A stretch of DNA of 64,000 nt, taken from the NCBI GenBank assembly GCA_014218235.1, contig CM024753.1, forward strand, positions 178,102,348 to 178,166,347, written 5' to 3'. Every line of letters starts with the position of its first letter. Position 1 is the stretch's first letter. Of this stretch, positions 1 through 11,051 are shown one piece after another. A program made the position numbers and the translations under genes. Under the pieces are notes generated by a model, which ran no database searches, was not told the DNA's origin, and saw nothing but the letters and a program-made list of their open reading frames with translations. This DNA comes from Colocasia esculenta (taxonomy: Eukaryota > Streptophyta > Magnoliopsida > Alismatales > Araceae).

Positions 1-2171
1 GTCGACAACTTTCAGAGTGCAACAACCACGTCGGCTCCAAGAAGTGCACAAAACACGGAGCACTGACTCTGCCGCACGGGGAGCGAAAACCACAGCAACT
101 CCCTAGCGCGCAAGAGCAAGAAGCACCACCTCTATCGCGAATGATAGAGAGGCCAAACACCAAAACGACGACATGAAAAGCCTCCAAGGCACAAGCCGAG
201 GTACAATCGAGCATACACTGGAACAATGCTTACACAAGCAAGCCAATCAGAAATGCACATTGGAACAATCCTCACGCAGCAACCCAACAGAAAACGGTAC
301 TACCTCACACCAAACCAACAGGGACCCAATGCCCCAATTGTCCAGGCAGGTAGCAAGAAACCATCACAACAACAAACGGCACGAACAGGCCCACCGACCC
401 ACGGTGCCACACGGAAACGACAGCACGAGGGGAGCAACCACCTCAACCCAAAAACAATTCAAGGGAAGATGACTCCACCAGAAGGTCGCAACGATGTGCA
501 CCCCGGCAACACAATACCAAAGTGGAGCATCGTGACCCTGAGCAACCAACGGAAAGCAGGGGAAGAAGACACACACAATGAGTCTCTTCCACCAACGAGA
601 GGGGGATAAAACCACCGCACAAGACTGGCACTTCCACAAGAAGCACGGCCAGCCAAACACCCACGGCACTCACCAGACCACCATCCGGGAGAGCACGTAG
701 GGCGCAAAAAAACAAAACAAACCATCCGAGCCATGGGGACACACGAAGTCCCACCAGTGCAAACGAGAAACTCGGAAACAAACAACAAGGCGAGCTGGCA
801 AACACAGTAGCCAGACGCACGGCTAAGGGCACAACACCTCGACCGACAACACCTAAGTAGATTGTAACACAGACAGTCCAACCAGCAACAGTGACAGCTC
901 ATCTCTACAGAGAAAGAGCAACGACAACCAAAAGGACACGAAGCAGCTTTGGGGAGAACCTCCACCAAAAGCTCCAAGGGACATCCTGGGAGGACCTTAC
1001 CAGAACACAACCCAACCAAACGACACACTTCGAACCACAGGGGCAACACAACGGTGGCCCATAATGACCACAGAGCACTCCTGGGATGAACCTCCGCCAG
1101 AATCGACAAAGGGAGATCCTGGGAAGAACCTTCACCAGAATGCACAACCCAACGACCAAACAACACGGACCATCAAAGAGAACACTACAGCAAGCAGAAC
1201 TGCAGAAGCAACGCAAGTAGGTCCTGGGAGAACCTCCACCAGAACCACCAAGGCACCTCTCTGGGAAAAGCCACCAGAATGCACAAGACAAACCAACAGT
1301 ACACCTCAAACTCTGAGGTAGCACGGCAACAGCAGAAACGAGCGCGAAACAGTCATGAGAGAAACCATCACCAGGACAACAACAAACAGTTCTGGGAAAC
1401 CTCACCAGAACACAGGGCAACCAAGCGATGCACCTCAACCTTGAGGGCAACGCAACAACAACCAGAAATGAGCACAACATAGTTCTGGGGAAACCTCACT
1501 TCTGCCAGAACCAACAGAGAAAGACTCCGAGAGCACCTCACCAGAGCTCACAACCAGCCAGCACTAAGTCGACAACAACCACAGGCAAGTGTCGCAGCGC
1601 TTAACAAGCGATGCAACACGGCACACAGAACACCTAGTTACCCCAAGCAACAACGCCGACCAAGCAGAGCACAGCGCACAACAGTGCACAAACAGGGGGC
1701 CACACACAAGACCAACACAACACACACCCCAACAATAGAGGGGCAACCAACAAGGTAGGGACACCTCCCATCGGTTCTACAGACAACCCTGCACTGATGA
1801 AGGCCACACTACACGCAGGTTCTCTCAGCCTTCGCGACGCACACACGCTCAAATGCGTCGAAGACGACCAGGAGCACCGCACCTGGACTTGCCTACAATC
1901 GTCCTCCATATGGAAAGACCACTGCCAGCGAGTCCAGCGCCAACTGCGCCGCTACGGCACAAACATGCCGAGCGACCACACTCGCCACGCACATGGCACA
2001 ACAACAACTGCAACCTACAGCACGTGCACGAATCATGCAGGGAAGCCGCCCACCTACAAAACATTTGAAAACACAAGCCTAACACTAGTCAGACAGTGTC
2101 AGTAGTGCACTAGTACCTTTTCTTCGGACATCTATAGTTATTACTTCCTTACAAATCTCAGTAGGCTCCTC
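1..2171 (-). mobile_element. Internal leader of left-end LTR retrotransposon (partial)
   Basis: On the - strand this stretch lies directly downstream of a methionine-tRNA primer site at 2172-2183, so it is the untranslated leader or gag-proximal part of an element whose 5' LTR is at 2186-4935. The element continues past the left edge. The sequence is strongly G/T-rich on its sense strand. Open frames exist on both strands but none shows a gag, protease or polymerase motif, and their composition reflects the skewed bases. I see no credible protein here. Lineage is unassigned; the initiator-Met primer site fits many plant Ty3/gypsy families, including chromoviruses. Confidence 0.6.
905..1560. 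repeat. Imperfect tandem repeat with CTGG/CCAG dyads in leader
   Basis: A phrase of the form CTGGGA-GAACCTCCACCAGAA recurs in altered form near 940, 990, 1080, 1115, 1210, 1255, 1390 and 1485, roughly every 40-100 bp. Each copy begins with TTCTGG or TCCTGG and ends with CCAGAA, so each could fold as a short hairpin. The copies are diverged and the period is irregular. Function is unknown; a structured leader RNA is one possibility. Confidence 0.5.
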
Positions 2172-2183
2172 GCTCTGATACCA
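2172..2183 (-). other. Primer binding site (initiator Met tRNA)
   Basis: On the - strand the sequence is TGGTATCAGAGC, the standard complement of the 3' end of plant initiator-methionine tRNA used to prime reverse transcription. It sits 2-3 nt inside the end of the LTR at 2186-4935, which fixes the orientation of this element as - strand. Confidence 0.85.
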
Positions 2184-3762
2184 CTATAACGACCCGACCT
2201 CCCAAACCCCCGCCAGGGACCCCAAAGGTCGCGTCGCCACCCAAGAATCCGAAGATCCGGAAGGGTTAGAAGAAATAGTCTAGTGAGATGTGTACTGAAC
2301 TTAAATAACTATAACAATATGTACAATATACAAAGGTCTGTACAACGTGTCCCAAGCAAAAGCACAGGTACAAGAAGAAAGTTACAGTCCTTAAGGGGCA
2401 TACCCTGAGGACTTGCAAAACACAACTCTCAGCTCACTTGGCTACAAGAGCTCACAACACTCAGCTCTTACTGTTGCTGACAACACATGGCGCCACAGCC
2501 GCCTCTGCAATCCGTCCGACACCGAGCTCTCGCGACGGCGAGCCCCTAGCTGAAGGAAGTAGGGGGGTGAGCCTCGCGAACAAGGCCCAATAGGGATTAC
2601 CAGTCCCTCATCGGCCAGAGCAGCAGAAACTCCGAAAATAGGAAAACTACAATAGAAAGTTGTAAAGCGAGTAATACCTAAATCAGGGTACTACTAAGCA
2701 GCAGAAGAGAACAGCGCAATGCCACGACCACCAACCGAGGTCGGGCCACACACACGACTCCCGCAGAAACCAACGAGTCGGACACAAAGCGGAAGCAACC
2801 CTCAGCACACCTGCCGAGACCACGCAACAGCCAGGTGAGAATGACGTCTCACCACCACCCCGGACCGTGGACATGCCACAAGGTCGGGAAACCACACACG
2901 CCGGTGCCACCATGGACTGGCACCCAAGAACGGGACCACGGGACCGAGAGAGCACCGAAGCGGAAACCACCAGAAGCACGAACCCACACAAGGCCAGGCC
3001 AACGACGCCCATGGAAACTAGGCATAGCCAGGCTATAACAGCCAAGAAAGTTAGGGCAACGGATAACACTTAGAAACATTGTGAGGAAGCACCGTCACAA
3101 CAACAACAACCAAGCCACCGCCGCTAGCAGCCAAGAGGGGGAGCCGTAGTACACACCCTCTGCTCGCCAGCCTAGCTCCTGCCTCCGCCCTCGCGGAAGG
3201 GTGAGACAGAGCCGCCACAGAAACACACAACACATGCAACAACGCAGCCTGGCCAAGCTGCGGCCTCATGCCTGACCTCCCTACGCGGCTCCGGAACCAA
3301 CGTCGACCGAGGTAGTAAGACAAAGGACTATCTGGGCCGTGCCGGGAAGAGAACCGACTCAACGACCTCGCCGTCTCGCCCCAGACAAGAGAGCTCTACA
3401 AACGACTCAGCGCCGGTGCCCAAACCACCGTTTTCCCCTCAGCTCCAGAGTCCGCCACACTAGGCTGTCGACTCGAGCACACTCATCACCCCGATACCTC
3501 CCTCGGAGGCGCCCGAGGATGGGGGTCCCAGGTAACGATAACAACCTCTCAGATCGGGGACAAGCCCTCAAGTGCCGAGCACCAAGCGAACAGGCGGGGC
3601 AGCACAACAAAACCACACTGAACTGCTGGCTTGTAACACACGACAAGCCCAACAAACGAGAGGCACGCACGGACCCTCAAGAGGGCCGTCAGCCAACCAA
3701 ACACGTATGGAAAATCCGGAGCCTCGGAACACCACTCGCCAGCATGGAAACCCGTCGCTCTG

Positions 3763-3798
3763 CTAATAATCGATTGACCGCAGTCAATCGATTATTAG
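3763..3798. repeat. Perfect 16-bp inverted repeat, 4-nt loop
   Basis: CTAATAATCGATTGAC at 3763-3778 is followed by CGCA and then by its exact reverse complement up to 3798. It lies inside the left LTR and would form a stable hairpin in DNA or RNA. Its AT content contrasts with the GC-rich surroundings, which suggests a discrete module. No counterpart was found in the right-end LTR. Confidence 0.85.
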
Positions 3799-3994
3799 AC
3801 AGACGTGACCCTCCTAGCACCACTGCCAGGACACGGCCACGAAGGTGTCACTTTCGGTCGCTGAATGCAGGGAGGTAACTTGCCGCGTTCCCTACCAGAA
3901 TGTCCTAAGGGCAAAGCCTACCCTGGGGCTTACGTCGACACACAACTAGGCCCACGGAACCACCCGAGGGAACACAATGACTACCACAACCCCC

Positions 3995-4200
3995 AAAGCC
4001 GTCGCGACGCCATCGTGACGGGGAAGAGCACCGTGATAGCCACCCCTAATGCGACAGCAACCCTGTCATGATCGGAAAGCGTGCCGCAACAGCGACCCTT
4101 ATTGCGACCGCCACCCACGTCGCGATAAGGTCGCGCCCGACCGGGCCGATGCCTCTTCTGGTGTCGCGACGCGTCGAGCCATTGCGACATCAGCAGAGAG
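3995..4200. repeat. Cluster of GCGAC/GTCGC words in left LTR
   Basis: This part of the left LTR contains repeated CpG words, including GCGACA near 4041 with a partner TGTC seven bases on, and several GTCGCGA elements. It is a more degraded version of the 27-bp dyad cluster in the right-end LTR and in Tat-E. Confidence 0.5.
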
Positions 4201-5012
4201 GTAGACCGATGGGATCCTCAATCCCGGGGCCGCCCACAATCTACAACACAACCACAAGGGGGAGGGGAGCATGGGGAAAGTAGTAAAGCTAGCTACAAAA
4301 CACCGAGGGCTCCCGATCCACCCAGATTGGGAAGGGTACAAGAAATCCCTACCGGTTACGAAGGACGAACCCCAAAGAGGGCCTTCATGACGGCACGACA
4401 CCTCCTCCTCACTCCACGATGCCGCTCCGCCTCGCTACCATGAACCCGCCGGCGCCACCACGCCCCGATCGCCGGAGGGGAACCTCCCCATCGCCGGAGA
4501 AGAGGGGAAAGGGAAGAAGAGGAGAGAAGGGGGAAAGGGGCGCCGGCCAAGGCTTTTAGCCTTCGGCACCCAGAACGCGACGGACCGCCCCGTCGTGTTA
4601 AGAGCTTAACGTGACTGGCCAACATACTGCGACAAGAACGCATCCCCCACAGACGCCGAGACAACGCGATAGGCCGTACTGACACACCTGCCACTCTGAT
4701 AGGCGTCAGACGAACGACACAACAGAAAGCAGTCGCAACCCATTGACCGGGTGTGACATGAAGATGTGACGGAGAAATTGGGTACGACAACGACATGACG
4801 CACACGCTCTTCGTGGCACAAATGACTGACATGTCGGACACCCATGACACGACACTAACGCATTGCCAAGACTGGACGCGTTAGTGGACAGTCATCCCAG
4901 ACACCGGACGAAAAGCCGGTAAGCCAGGTCTTACAACAACCAAAGCTCAATGACCTAACATTGGTCATGAGCACCACACTAGAACCAATAAACACAAATC
5001 CGAACGACTACG

Positions 5013-7081
5013 ATGTTACATAGAATGTCTCCTGTCGAGCTGAAGAAATTGAAAGAGCAATTGATGGAGTTGCTAGAGAAGGGATTTATCAGACAAGTAC
5101 TTCCCCTTGGGGAGCACCAATGCTATTTGTCAAGAAAAAGGACGGATCTATGAGACTATGCATTGACTACAGGCAGTTGAACCAGTTGATGATAAAAAAC
5201 AAATACTCTCTACCTCGCGTCGATGAATTATTTGATCAAATATCTGGAGCTGAATATTTTTCTAAGATTGACCTTAGGTCTGGATATCATCAGATGAGAA
5301 TCAAGGATGCGGATATTTATAAGACAGCTTTCAGAAGTAGGTATGGACATTATGAATTTGCAGTTATGCCTTTTGGTCTAACAAATGCTCCTACAACTTT
5401 CATACAACTGATGAACAACATCTATCGACCATACCTCGAAAAATTCATCATGGTATTTATTGATGATATTCTTATATATTCCAAGACTAACGAAGAGCAT
5501 AAGGAACATATGAGGATTGCTCTACAGATTTTGTGCTACAACAAGCTCTATGCAAAATTGAGCAAGTGTGAGTTATGGCTCGAAGAAGTTTCATTTCTAG
5601 GCCATGTCATATCCGAAGATGGTATAGCTGTTAATCCTTCAAAGGTTGAAGCTGTACTTAATTGGGAGAGACCAACCAATGTTACGGAGATTAGAAGTTT
5701 TCTTGGACTGGCTGGCTACTACAGACGGTTCATAAAAAACTTCTCCAAGATTGTTGTGCCCCTTACTCGCCTTACGTGAAAAGAGAACCCTTATGCCTGG
5801 AGCAAAGAATGTGAGAAGAGCTTTTAGACGTTGAAGAAATGCTTGACATCTGCAACTGTCCTCGCATTACCAGTTGAAGGTGAAGAATTCTCAGTCTATA
5901 CTGATGCATCTGGAATCGATCTAGGGTATGTATTGATGCAGAATGAGAAGGTGATAGCCTATTCATCAAGACAATTGAAGCCTCATGAGGTCAACTATCC
6001 TATTTATGACCTAGAACTGGTTGTATTTGTCTTTGCACTCAAATATGGAGGCATTATTTGTACGGAGAGCAATTCGTTATTTATCTAGAACACAAGAGCC
6101 TGAAGTACTTATTCTCTCAGAAGGAGCTTAACATGAGACAAAGAAGATGGTTGGAGTACCTTAAGGACTTCGAATTCAACATCACCAGGGTAAGGGAAAT
6201 GCTTAGCTGATGCACTTAGTAGGAAGCCTGTAGCATCCTTATTCTGTCTAGTTATGGGTGAGATGCAGTTACTGGAACAATTTGTCAGACGAGACATAAA
6301 TATTGAACAAAGGAGTGACCAGGTACGGGTTGCTAACCTCAGGGTACAACCCGACATCTTTGTCGAGATCAGGGATCAACAAGTATATAATCCATTTCTA
6401 ATCCATGTCAAGAAGACCATAGCAGATAAACCAGATTTCTCCATCACAGAAGATGGTAGGTTACTATTCCAGGGTAGGACCTGCATGCCTGACAACGAAG
6501 ATCTAAAAGGAAATTGATGGATGAAGCTCACAAGACTAAGTACACAATCCACCCTGGTGCAACCAAGATGCACCAAGATATGAAAAGAACATTTTCGTGG
6601 CCTAATATGAAGCGTGAGGTTGCTGAGCATGCCGTGAATTGCCTCACCTATCAACAAGTCAAGGCGGAGCACCAACGTCCTACGGGTGTACTCAAACCCT
6701 GGACATATCAGAATGGAAGTGGGAAAGTAAGTATCAAGATGGCAACTTTCGAAGCACTGTATGGCAGAAGCTGTAGATCATCTGTGTGTTGGAATGAAAT
6801 TGGAGAACAACAATGGTTGGAACTTGACTTTGTGCAATGTAAAAGCAGGGACATTCAACTCATCAGAGATAGAATCAAAATAGCCCAATCTAGACAAAAG
6901 AGCTATGCTGATAAATGAAGAAGAGATATGGAGTTTCAGATTGGAGATCATGTTCTTCCCAAAGTATCCTCAACTAGAGGATTCCAAAGATTTAGAATCA
7001 AAGGCAAGTTAAGGCCAAGGTTCATTGGTCCTTCTGAAGTACTCGAGAGAGTTGGCGAAGTGGCTTATCGTCTGGCATTAT
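5013..7081 (+). pseudogene. Chromovirus (Del/Tekay-type) pol, left fragment
   Basis: This is the reverse transcriptase, RNase H and integrase part of a Ty3/gypsy polyprotein. A clear RT occupies 5120-5779, with DYRQLN, the catalytic FIDDILIYSK and the FLGHVIS motif. A Ty3-type RNase H follows at 5831-6088 (YTDASG). An integrase zinc-binding segment lies near 6541-6680, with its last Cys pair degraded to CLTYQQ. The integrase catalytic core is missing: the text jumps from the zinc region to the C-terminal ALYGRSCRS region at about 6740. Frames break near 5100, 5777, 6088 and 6520. The reading frame ends at 7080 inside the integrase C-terminus and continues in the same phase at 61474. The upstream gag and protease are gone; the left end abuts the LTR that ends at 4935. 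Confidence 0.9.
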
Positions 7082-8336
7082 TGTGGATGCTCCGTTCCAT
7101 GCCCCCGCGAGCACTTGCAGTCCCCAGAGGTTTCCGAACATTGCCACTCCCTCGTTGACATGGGTGGTTGCTGGTTGACTTCTTTGACCCCAGTTTGACC
7201 AAGTTGACCAAAGAGAGAAAGAAGAAATCCAAGAAGGTAATGAGCAGGATGTGATCGCCAGGGCCTTACCTGTGCCTAAGGAGGTACTATGATCGCGCCG
7301 GTGACGTGCCTCGCGCTGCGATAGATGATGGGATCCCAACTTTCCTCTCTTCGGCTGGCCAAAGAGAAGAAGCTCCACGGTCTTGCTTGGGTGTTCTTGC
7401 CACAAAGAAAAGACTCTATTAGACCTAGATGCAGTGTAGTAAACGTCCAAAATGAAAAGAGAAGGCCCAAAAGGAGAGCCCCGTACCAATTGCGGACTTG
7501 AGAAGAGGGGTGGCCAAGTGCTATGACCACCCTTCTTCCCTCAGTTTTTGGTTTGGAAAACCCCTTTTAGGTGTGTAGGAAGGTGCCCTACATGCCTAGG
7601 ATGTGTGTGCGTGTGTGTGTAACATGTAAAGCTAAAGAGAGAGGAAAGTGAAAGAGAGGAAGAGGAGGGAGATGATCCTCATTGCAGTGGTTGGCAGCAG
7701 CATTGGTGGGCTCCTCCAGCTCTGGATGAAGCCTCCTGGATGCTCCAGATGTTGAGAGAAAGAGGGAGAATAAGAGTGGAAGCTAGGGTGCACTTTCTCT
7801 CTCTTCTCTCAAGGAAACAAAGCTTGGGCGTCCAACATCTCCTCCCCTCACTTAGAAGGCCAAGGAGTGACCTATATAGGCAGTGGGGTCGGAGCTTGGA
7901 AGCCTTGGATGCTCAAGTGTGAAGAAACACACTTAAACATGTGGCAATCCATGTGTTAAGGCTTGAACCAATGAGAGGGGGCCATGTAGGACATTTACTG
8001 GGTCAAGGGGGTGCCAAGGTGGCCCATTTGCCCGTTGGGAATGGCCCCATGCGTTGCATGGCCGAAGAGAGGGCGTTTAGTGGGCTGGAATCTCAGACAG
8101 TTGTGTAGACCAGGTAAACCAGATTAACATCCAACGATGCCGCCGCCAACCCCATGCAGACGTCAACACCTGTGGACGCCAACAAGAATAGATGTCCAGG
8201 GTGTGTGCCACCAACCAGAGGTCAGCAGCAGTCGATGTTGCCGTCTACATGGAATCCGAGGCAAGTCAACAAGTGGTTAAACCAGGCCTTATTGGGCCAT
8301 GAACCACGTAGAGATGTGCCAAATCTCGCATCTACA
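7082..8336 (-). mobile_element. Tat-C 3' LTR (left copy, 1255 bp)
   Basis: This is collinear with 60216-61469 over its full length with only a few percent divergence by eye. It is preceded, on the - strand, by a purine-rich tract at 8337-8352. It contains a TATA-like element at 7873-7878 and accessory-type dyad words near 8155-8235. Small open frames inside it are not genes. Confidence 0.92.
7871..7880 (-). promoter_or_regulatory. Candidate TATA box of Tat-C LTR
   Basis: CCTATATAGG lies about 460 bp into the LTR in the transcribed (-) direction and is conserved in the other LTR at 61014-61023. It is a plausible core promoter for the genomic RNA. The palindromic sequence gives no strand by itself. 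Confidence 0.45.
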
Positions 8337-8352
8337 AATGCCCCTCTGAGAC
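8337..8352 (-). other. Tat-C polypurine tract
   Basis: On the - strand the bases just before the LTR read GTCTCAGAGGGGCATT and then TGTAG. The same AGAGGGGC-like core precedes LTR-B of Tat-E at 32303-32316, so the plus-strand primer site is conserved between the two Tat elements. Confidence 0.6.
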
Positions 8353-9613
8353 ATCAGATCTTGCAAGGGAGCAGAGTGGACTCAAAGGTTGGTGTCTCGA
8401 AAAACAAAGGACGCGGAGATTTAATGGAAGGTCCATCTCCGAGGATAGGAAATCTAGCAAGCCACACAAATGAGTTAGTCTAGAAACAAGTGACGAATCA
8501 TCTGAGAGACAAATGTGGATAAGAGGAAGGGTGATCTACCCGTGTAACTACAACTGCAACCTAATGGTAGGGTCCCTGGCATTTCCGTGTAGGACTTTGA
8601 CTAGTTTCTGGTGTTGTCTGAGTCAAAGGAGTTGTAATAAGACCGTTGAATCGAGGGATCTCAAAACTGGAGTCCGTTTTGGTCCCGCTGACCTAATGAG
8701 GACGTCTGTCTAAATTTGGGGGGGTCATGGAGATAGAGGGATTTGATTGATCTCTCAAAGGATTATCAAAAGATTCTAACTGGAATCAATGTTTGGAAAG
8801 CCGAAAGTCCAGAACTAAGCTGATGACTGGCGAAAGGTTCACACGAACTCAATAAGATTGGAATGATTACTTGTGATTTGCACGGTGGGATAAGTGGAGA
8901 AGGGGGGGCAACAAAGACCCAATATTCAGCTTGGATATTCAAGAAAATGATGCTGACCTGATAAGCCACTTGAGCTGGGGAGCCACAGAGTGATTGAGGA
9001 AAATCTCCATTTTTTTTTTGAGTTAGTAAGAGAATGTTAGCAGTGAAATCCTAAATTTATGTTGGTGTGGGTACCCTATCTAAAATGCAAGTTAGAACTA
9101 GAGGAAATTTTAAGGCCATACGCATAACTGAGAGATCGCAAACCTGTCATAATTTTTGATAAAGGGGAACTCTGGGTTCACGGTCGCCAAGTTATTCGCC
9201 TCTGGTGACTAATCCTATGTTTGACATACTTGTGTAACACTCAAGGTCGCATGAGTGTTCCTGAATTTGGAGCGCAGCTTGCGCTTAAACATCTGCAAGA
9301 CAACTTGAAGCACAAGAGATAATGGCCATATGACAAATAAAGCTTTTGAAAATTTCGGGCGGTTAACATCCATATCGATTGTCGCCAACCTACAGTTGAC
9401 GTCAAAAAGATGCGCCGTCTATAATAGTCGACGTCCACACATGCTGCCGGCAATAGTTGATTGACGGCAACCAATATGGACGTTAACAGGCCAGTGGATC
9501 AGGCCGAAAAAATAGCTCTTGGAAGTCCACAAGGACTCTCCTATCTTCTTCCTCCATCCTCTCCTTCCTCAACTCCGAACCATAGGACTTTGGGACGAAC
9601 TGAAGCAGCGAAA
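8353..9613. other. Tat-C 3' non-coding region
   Basis: This lies between the polypurine tract and accessory gene A, so it should contain the promoter of the accessory genes on the + strand. I see no convincing coding frame and no clear TATA box. A cluster of TTGACGTCA/GACGTTAA words is present at 9361-9490. Confidence 0.6.
9361..9490. repeat. Tat-C dyad cluster (TTRACGKCM type), 3' region
   Basis: Four interrupted palindromes follow closely here. In each, a 9-nt CpG half-site such as TTGACGGCA, TTGACGTCA or TCGACGTCC is followed by about 8 variable bases and an inverted half-site such as GGACGTTAA or TGCCGGCAA, giving a 26-bp total. The same unit recurs at 11930-12190, 12660-12870, 47540-47800, 48290-48480 and 59985-60125, always outside coding exons. 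Confidence 0.65.
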
Positions 9614-10290
9614 ATGGCCTCCTCATCGACCGGAATGTCCACGAGCGTGAACCCGGGGATTTTAAGCGAGGTTCCGGGGCATTTAAGCACCCGGCTGGAC
9701 AACGGGGAGGTAAGTAATGCCTATTTCTGCTCTTCTTCATGCTGAAAACGCCCCAAACTCTCTCTCACAGCACTCCCTAGATGTGCAGGAGGTACCTGCC
9801 TTCCCAAGCCAAGGCCAAGTGCGGGCTGTCTCCTGGCTGGTTAACCTGATGAACGCCATAACCATGGACATGAGGAGCTTCATAGGAGCATGGAATATGA
9901 GCTTCATGGTGGTGCTGACGAAGAATATGAAGGAGATGTGGTGGGGTTTCGACGCCTTGGGAGCGCTCGTGGAGTGGTGGCATCCACACACAGACACACG
10001 TTCATGTTCCAGGGATTCGAGGTGAGTGTGTTGATGGAAGAGGTGGAGTTCTTCTTGGGATGGATGCGGTGCCTGGAGTACGACGAGACGACCCCTCTCC
10101 TCCCGTGGGAAGAGATCCTTGCGGATGTCGTACGGGACAAGAAGGAGGTGTTAAGAATGACGAACAAGCATGGGATCTTCCTAGACTGGTTGGCCTGGTG
10201 GCTGATCCAGCATGCGAAGGAGATTGGCGGAGAGAGAGCGACCAGGGGATTGACACTCTGCTTGGCTGGTGTGTTTTTGTTCCCCACCAG
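9614..10290 (+). pseudogene. Tat-C accessory gene A, 5' part (PMD/DUF7745-like)
   Basis: The gene runs antisense to Tat-C pol. Exon 1 (9614-9709) begins MASSSTG and ends with GTAAGT; exon 2 starts after TGCAG at 9789. The protein matches accessory gene A of Tat-E: the WHPxTHTF motif, then an ExVFFLxW-like stretch, then LCLAGVFLFPTS. The WHPxTHTF plus acidic-Leu pattern recalls plant mobile domain and DUF7745 proteins of plant transposons; the family call is tentative. A dinucleotide slip in a CA run near 9990 breaks the frame. A solo LTR-B interrupts the gene between two codons at 10290, and the reading continues at 11057. Confidence 0.7.
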
Positions 10291-11051
10291 TGTAGACACC
10301 CATTTCTGACCCATAAGTCGAGCAAAATCCCTTGTCGTATTATTGACGCCCCACATTGGCTCATCATCGTCAAGCTGACTTTCTCTGATCAAGAGAACTT
10401 CATCTTCCACGAAGAGAGTTTTCCCTCCAGACGATCAGCAAGAGCCCTCCAGGGTGTTTTCCCATTGGCTACACAATTCTTCTTCCCTTCTTCCCTTTAT
10501 TTCTTTGATTTCATGCATGCATAGCTTCGTTTTCTTTCTAGTTTAGCATTAGATCATGACACACACACCTATTCTTAACACCCACAGGGGTTAAAAACCC
10601 CAATCTCGTGAGTTCCCTCCATATTAGTTCATGATTTCATGCTTTTCATTGAATAGATCTTCTACACACGAGTTCTAATGGGTGTTTTGTTTGTTTAAAT
10701 CACTTTGGCAGGTGTTTAAAGGTTAGAGCAAGGTGAGGCTCTTGCCCCTCGGCCGGTTGAGGAGCAGGAAGACGAAGAACCCAAGTCTCCATTCACTGAA
10801 GAAGAAGGCGACGACCACTGTGTCGCGATCAGGAAGGCGCCGTTGCCTACGTCGCGTTCACAACAAAGCATAGCGACGCCTCCTCTGTTGCGTCATCAGG
10901 TACGCCTTCCCCTTCATCCTTCCTTTCCAAGGTAGTCAGTCCTCCACCTAAATATCAAGAGGCGACTGCGTTGGTGGCGATCACGGTCAGTTCTTAATCC
11001 CTACACCTTTCCCGATCAATTTCAAAAGGGGATACAAATCCCGTGATTACA
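10291..11051 (+). mobile_element. Solo LTR-B (761 bp) in accessory gene A
   Basis: The copy starts TGTAGACACCC and ends GTGATTACA, and is flanked by ACCAG at 10286-10290 and 11052-11056. The flanks join into an uninterrupted codon series, which proves the insertion. The sequence matches the 3' LTR of Tat-E (32317-33282 plus 46267-46660), except that about 600 bp present there are missing here after about 10393. Three 27-bp-type dyads lie at 10795-10890. No internal region accompanies it, so it is a solo LTR formed by LTR-LTR recombination. Confidence 0.9.

Larger units (their letters stand above)
2186..4935 (-). mobile_element. Left-end 5' LTR, about 2.75 kb
   Basis: The right boundary is a TGTAAGACC start on the - strand at 4935; the left boundary abuts the Met primer site. 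The final LTR dinucleotide next to the primer site appears mutated (no clean CA). The R/U5-like part at about 3320-3610 is homologous, in inverted orientation, to 63520-63800 near the other end of the window, so the two outer elements belong to one family, although their U3 starts differ. Several GCGACA/TGTCGC-type words occur at 3995-4200. There is no coding content; the open frames within are not supported. Confidence 0.75.

Noticed and set aside
1..1500. Long overlapping open frames on both strands at the left edge
   Set aside because: Composition is skewed (A/C on +, G/T on -), which keeps stops rare. No domain or codon pattern is seen and the position after a primer site marks it as leader.
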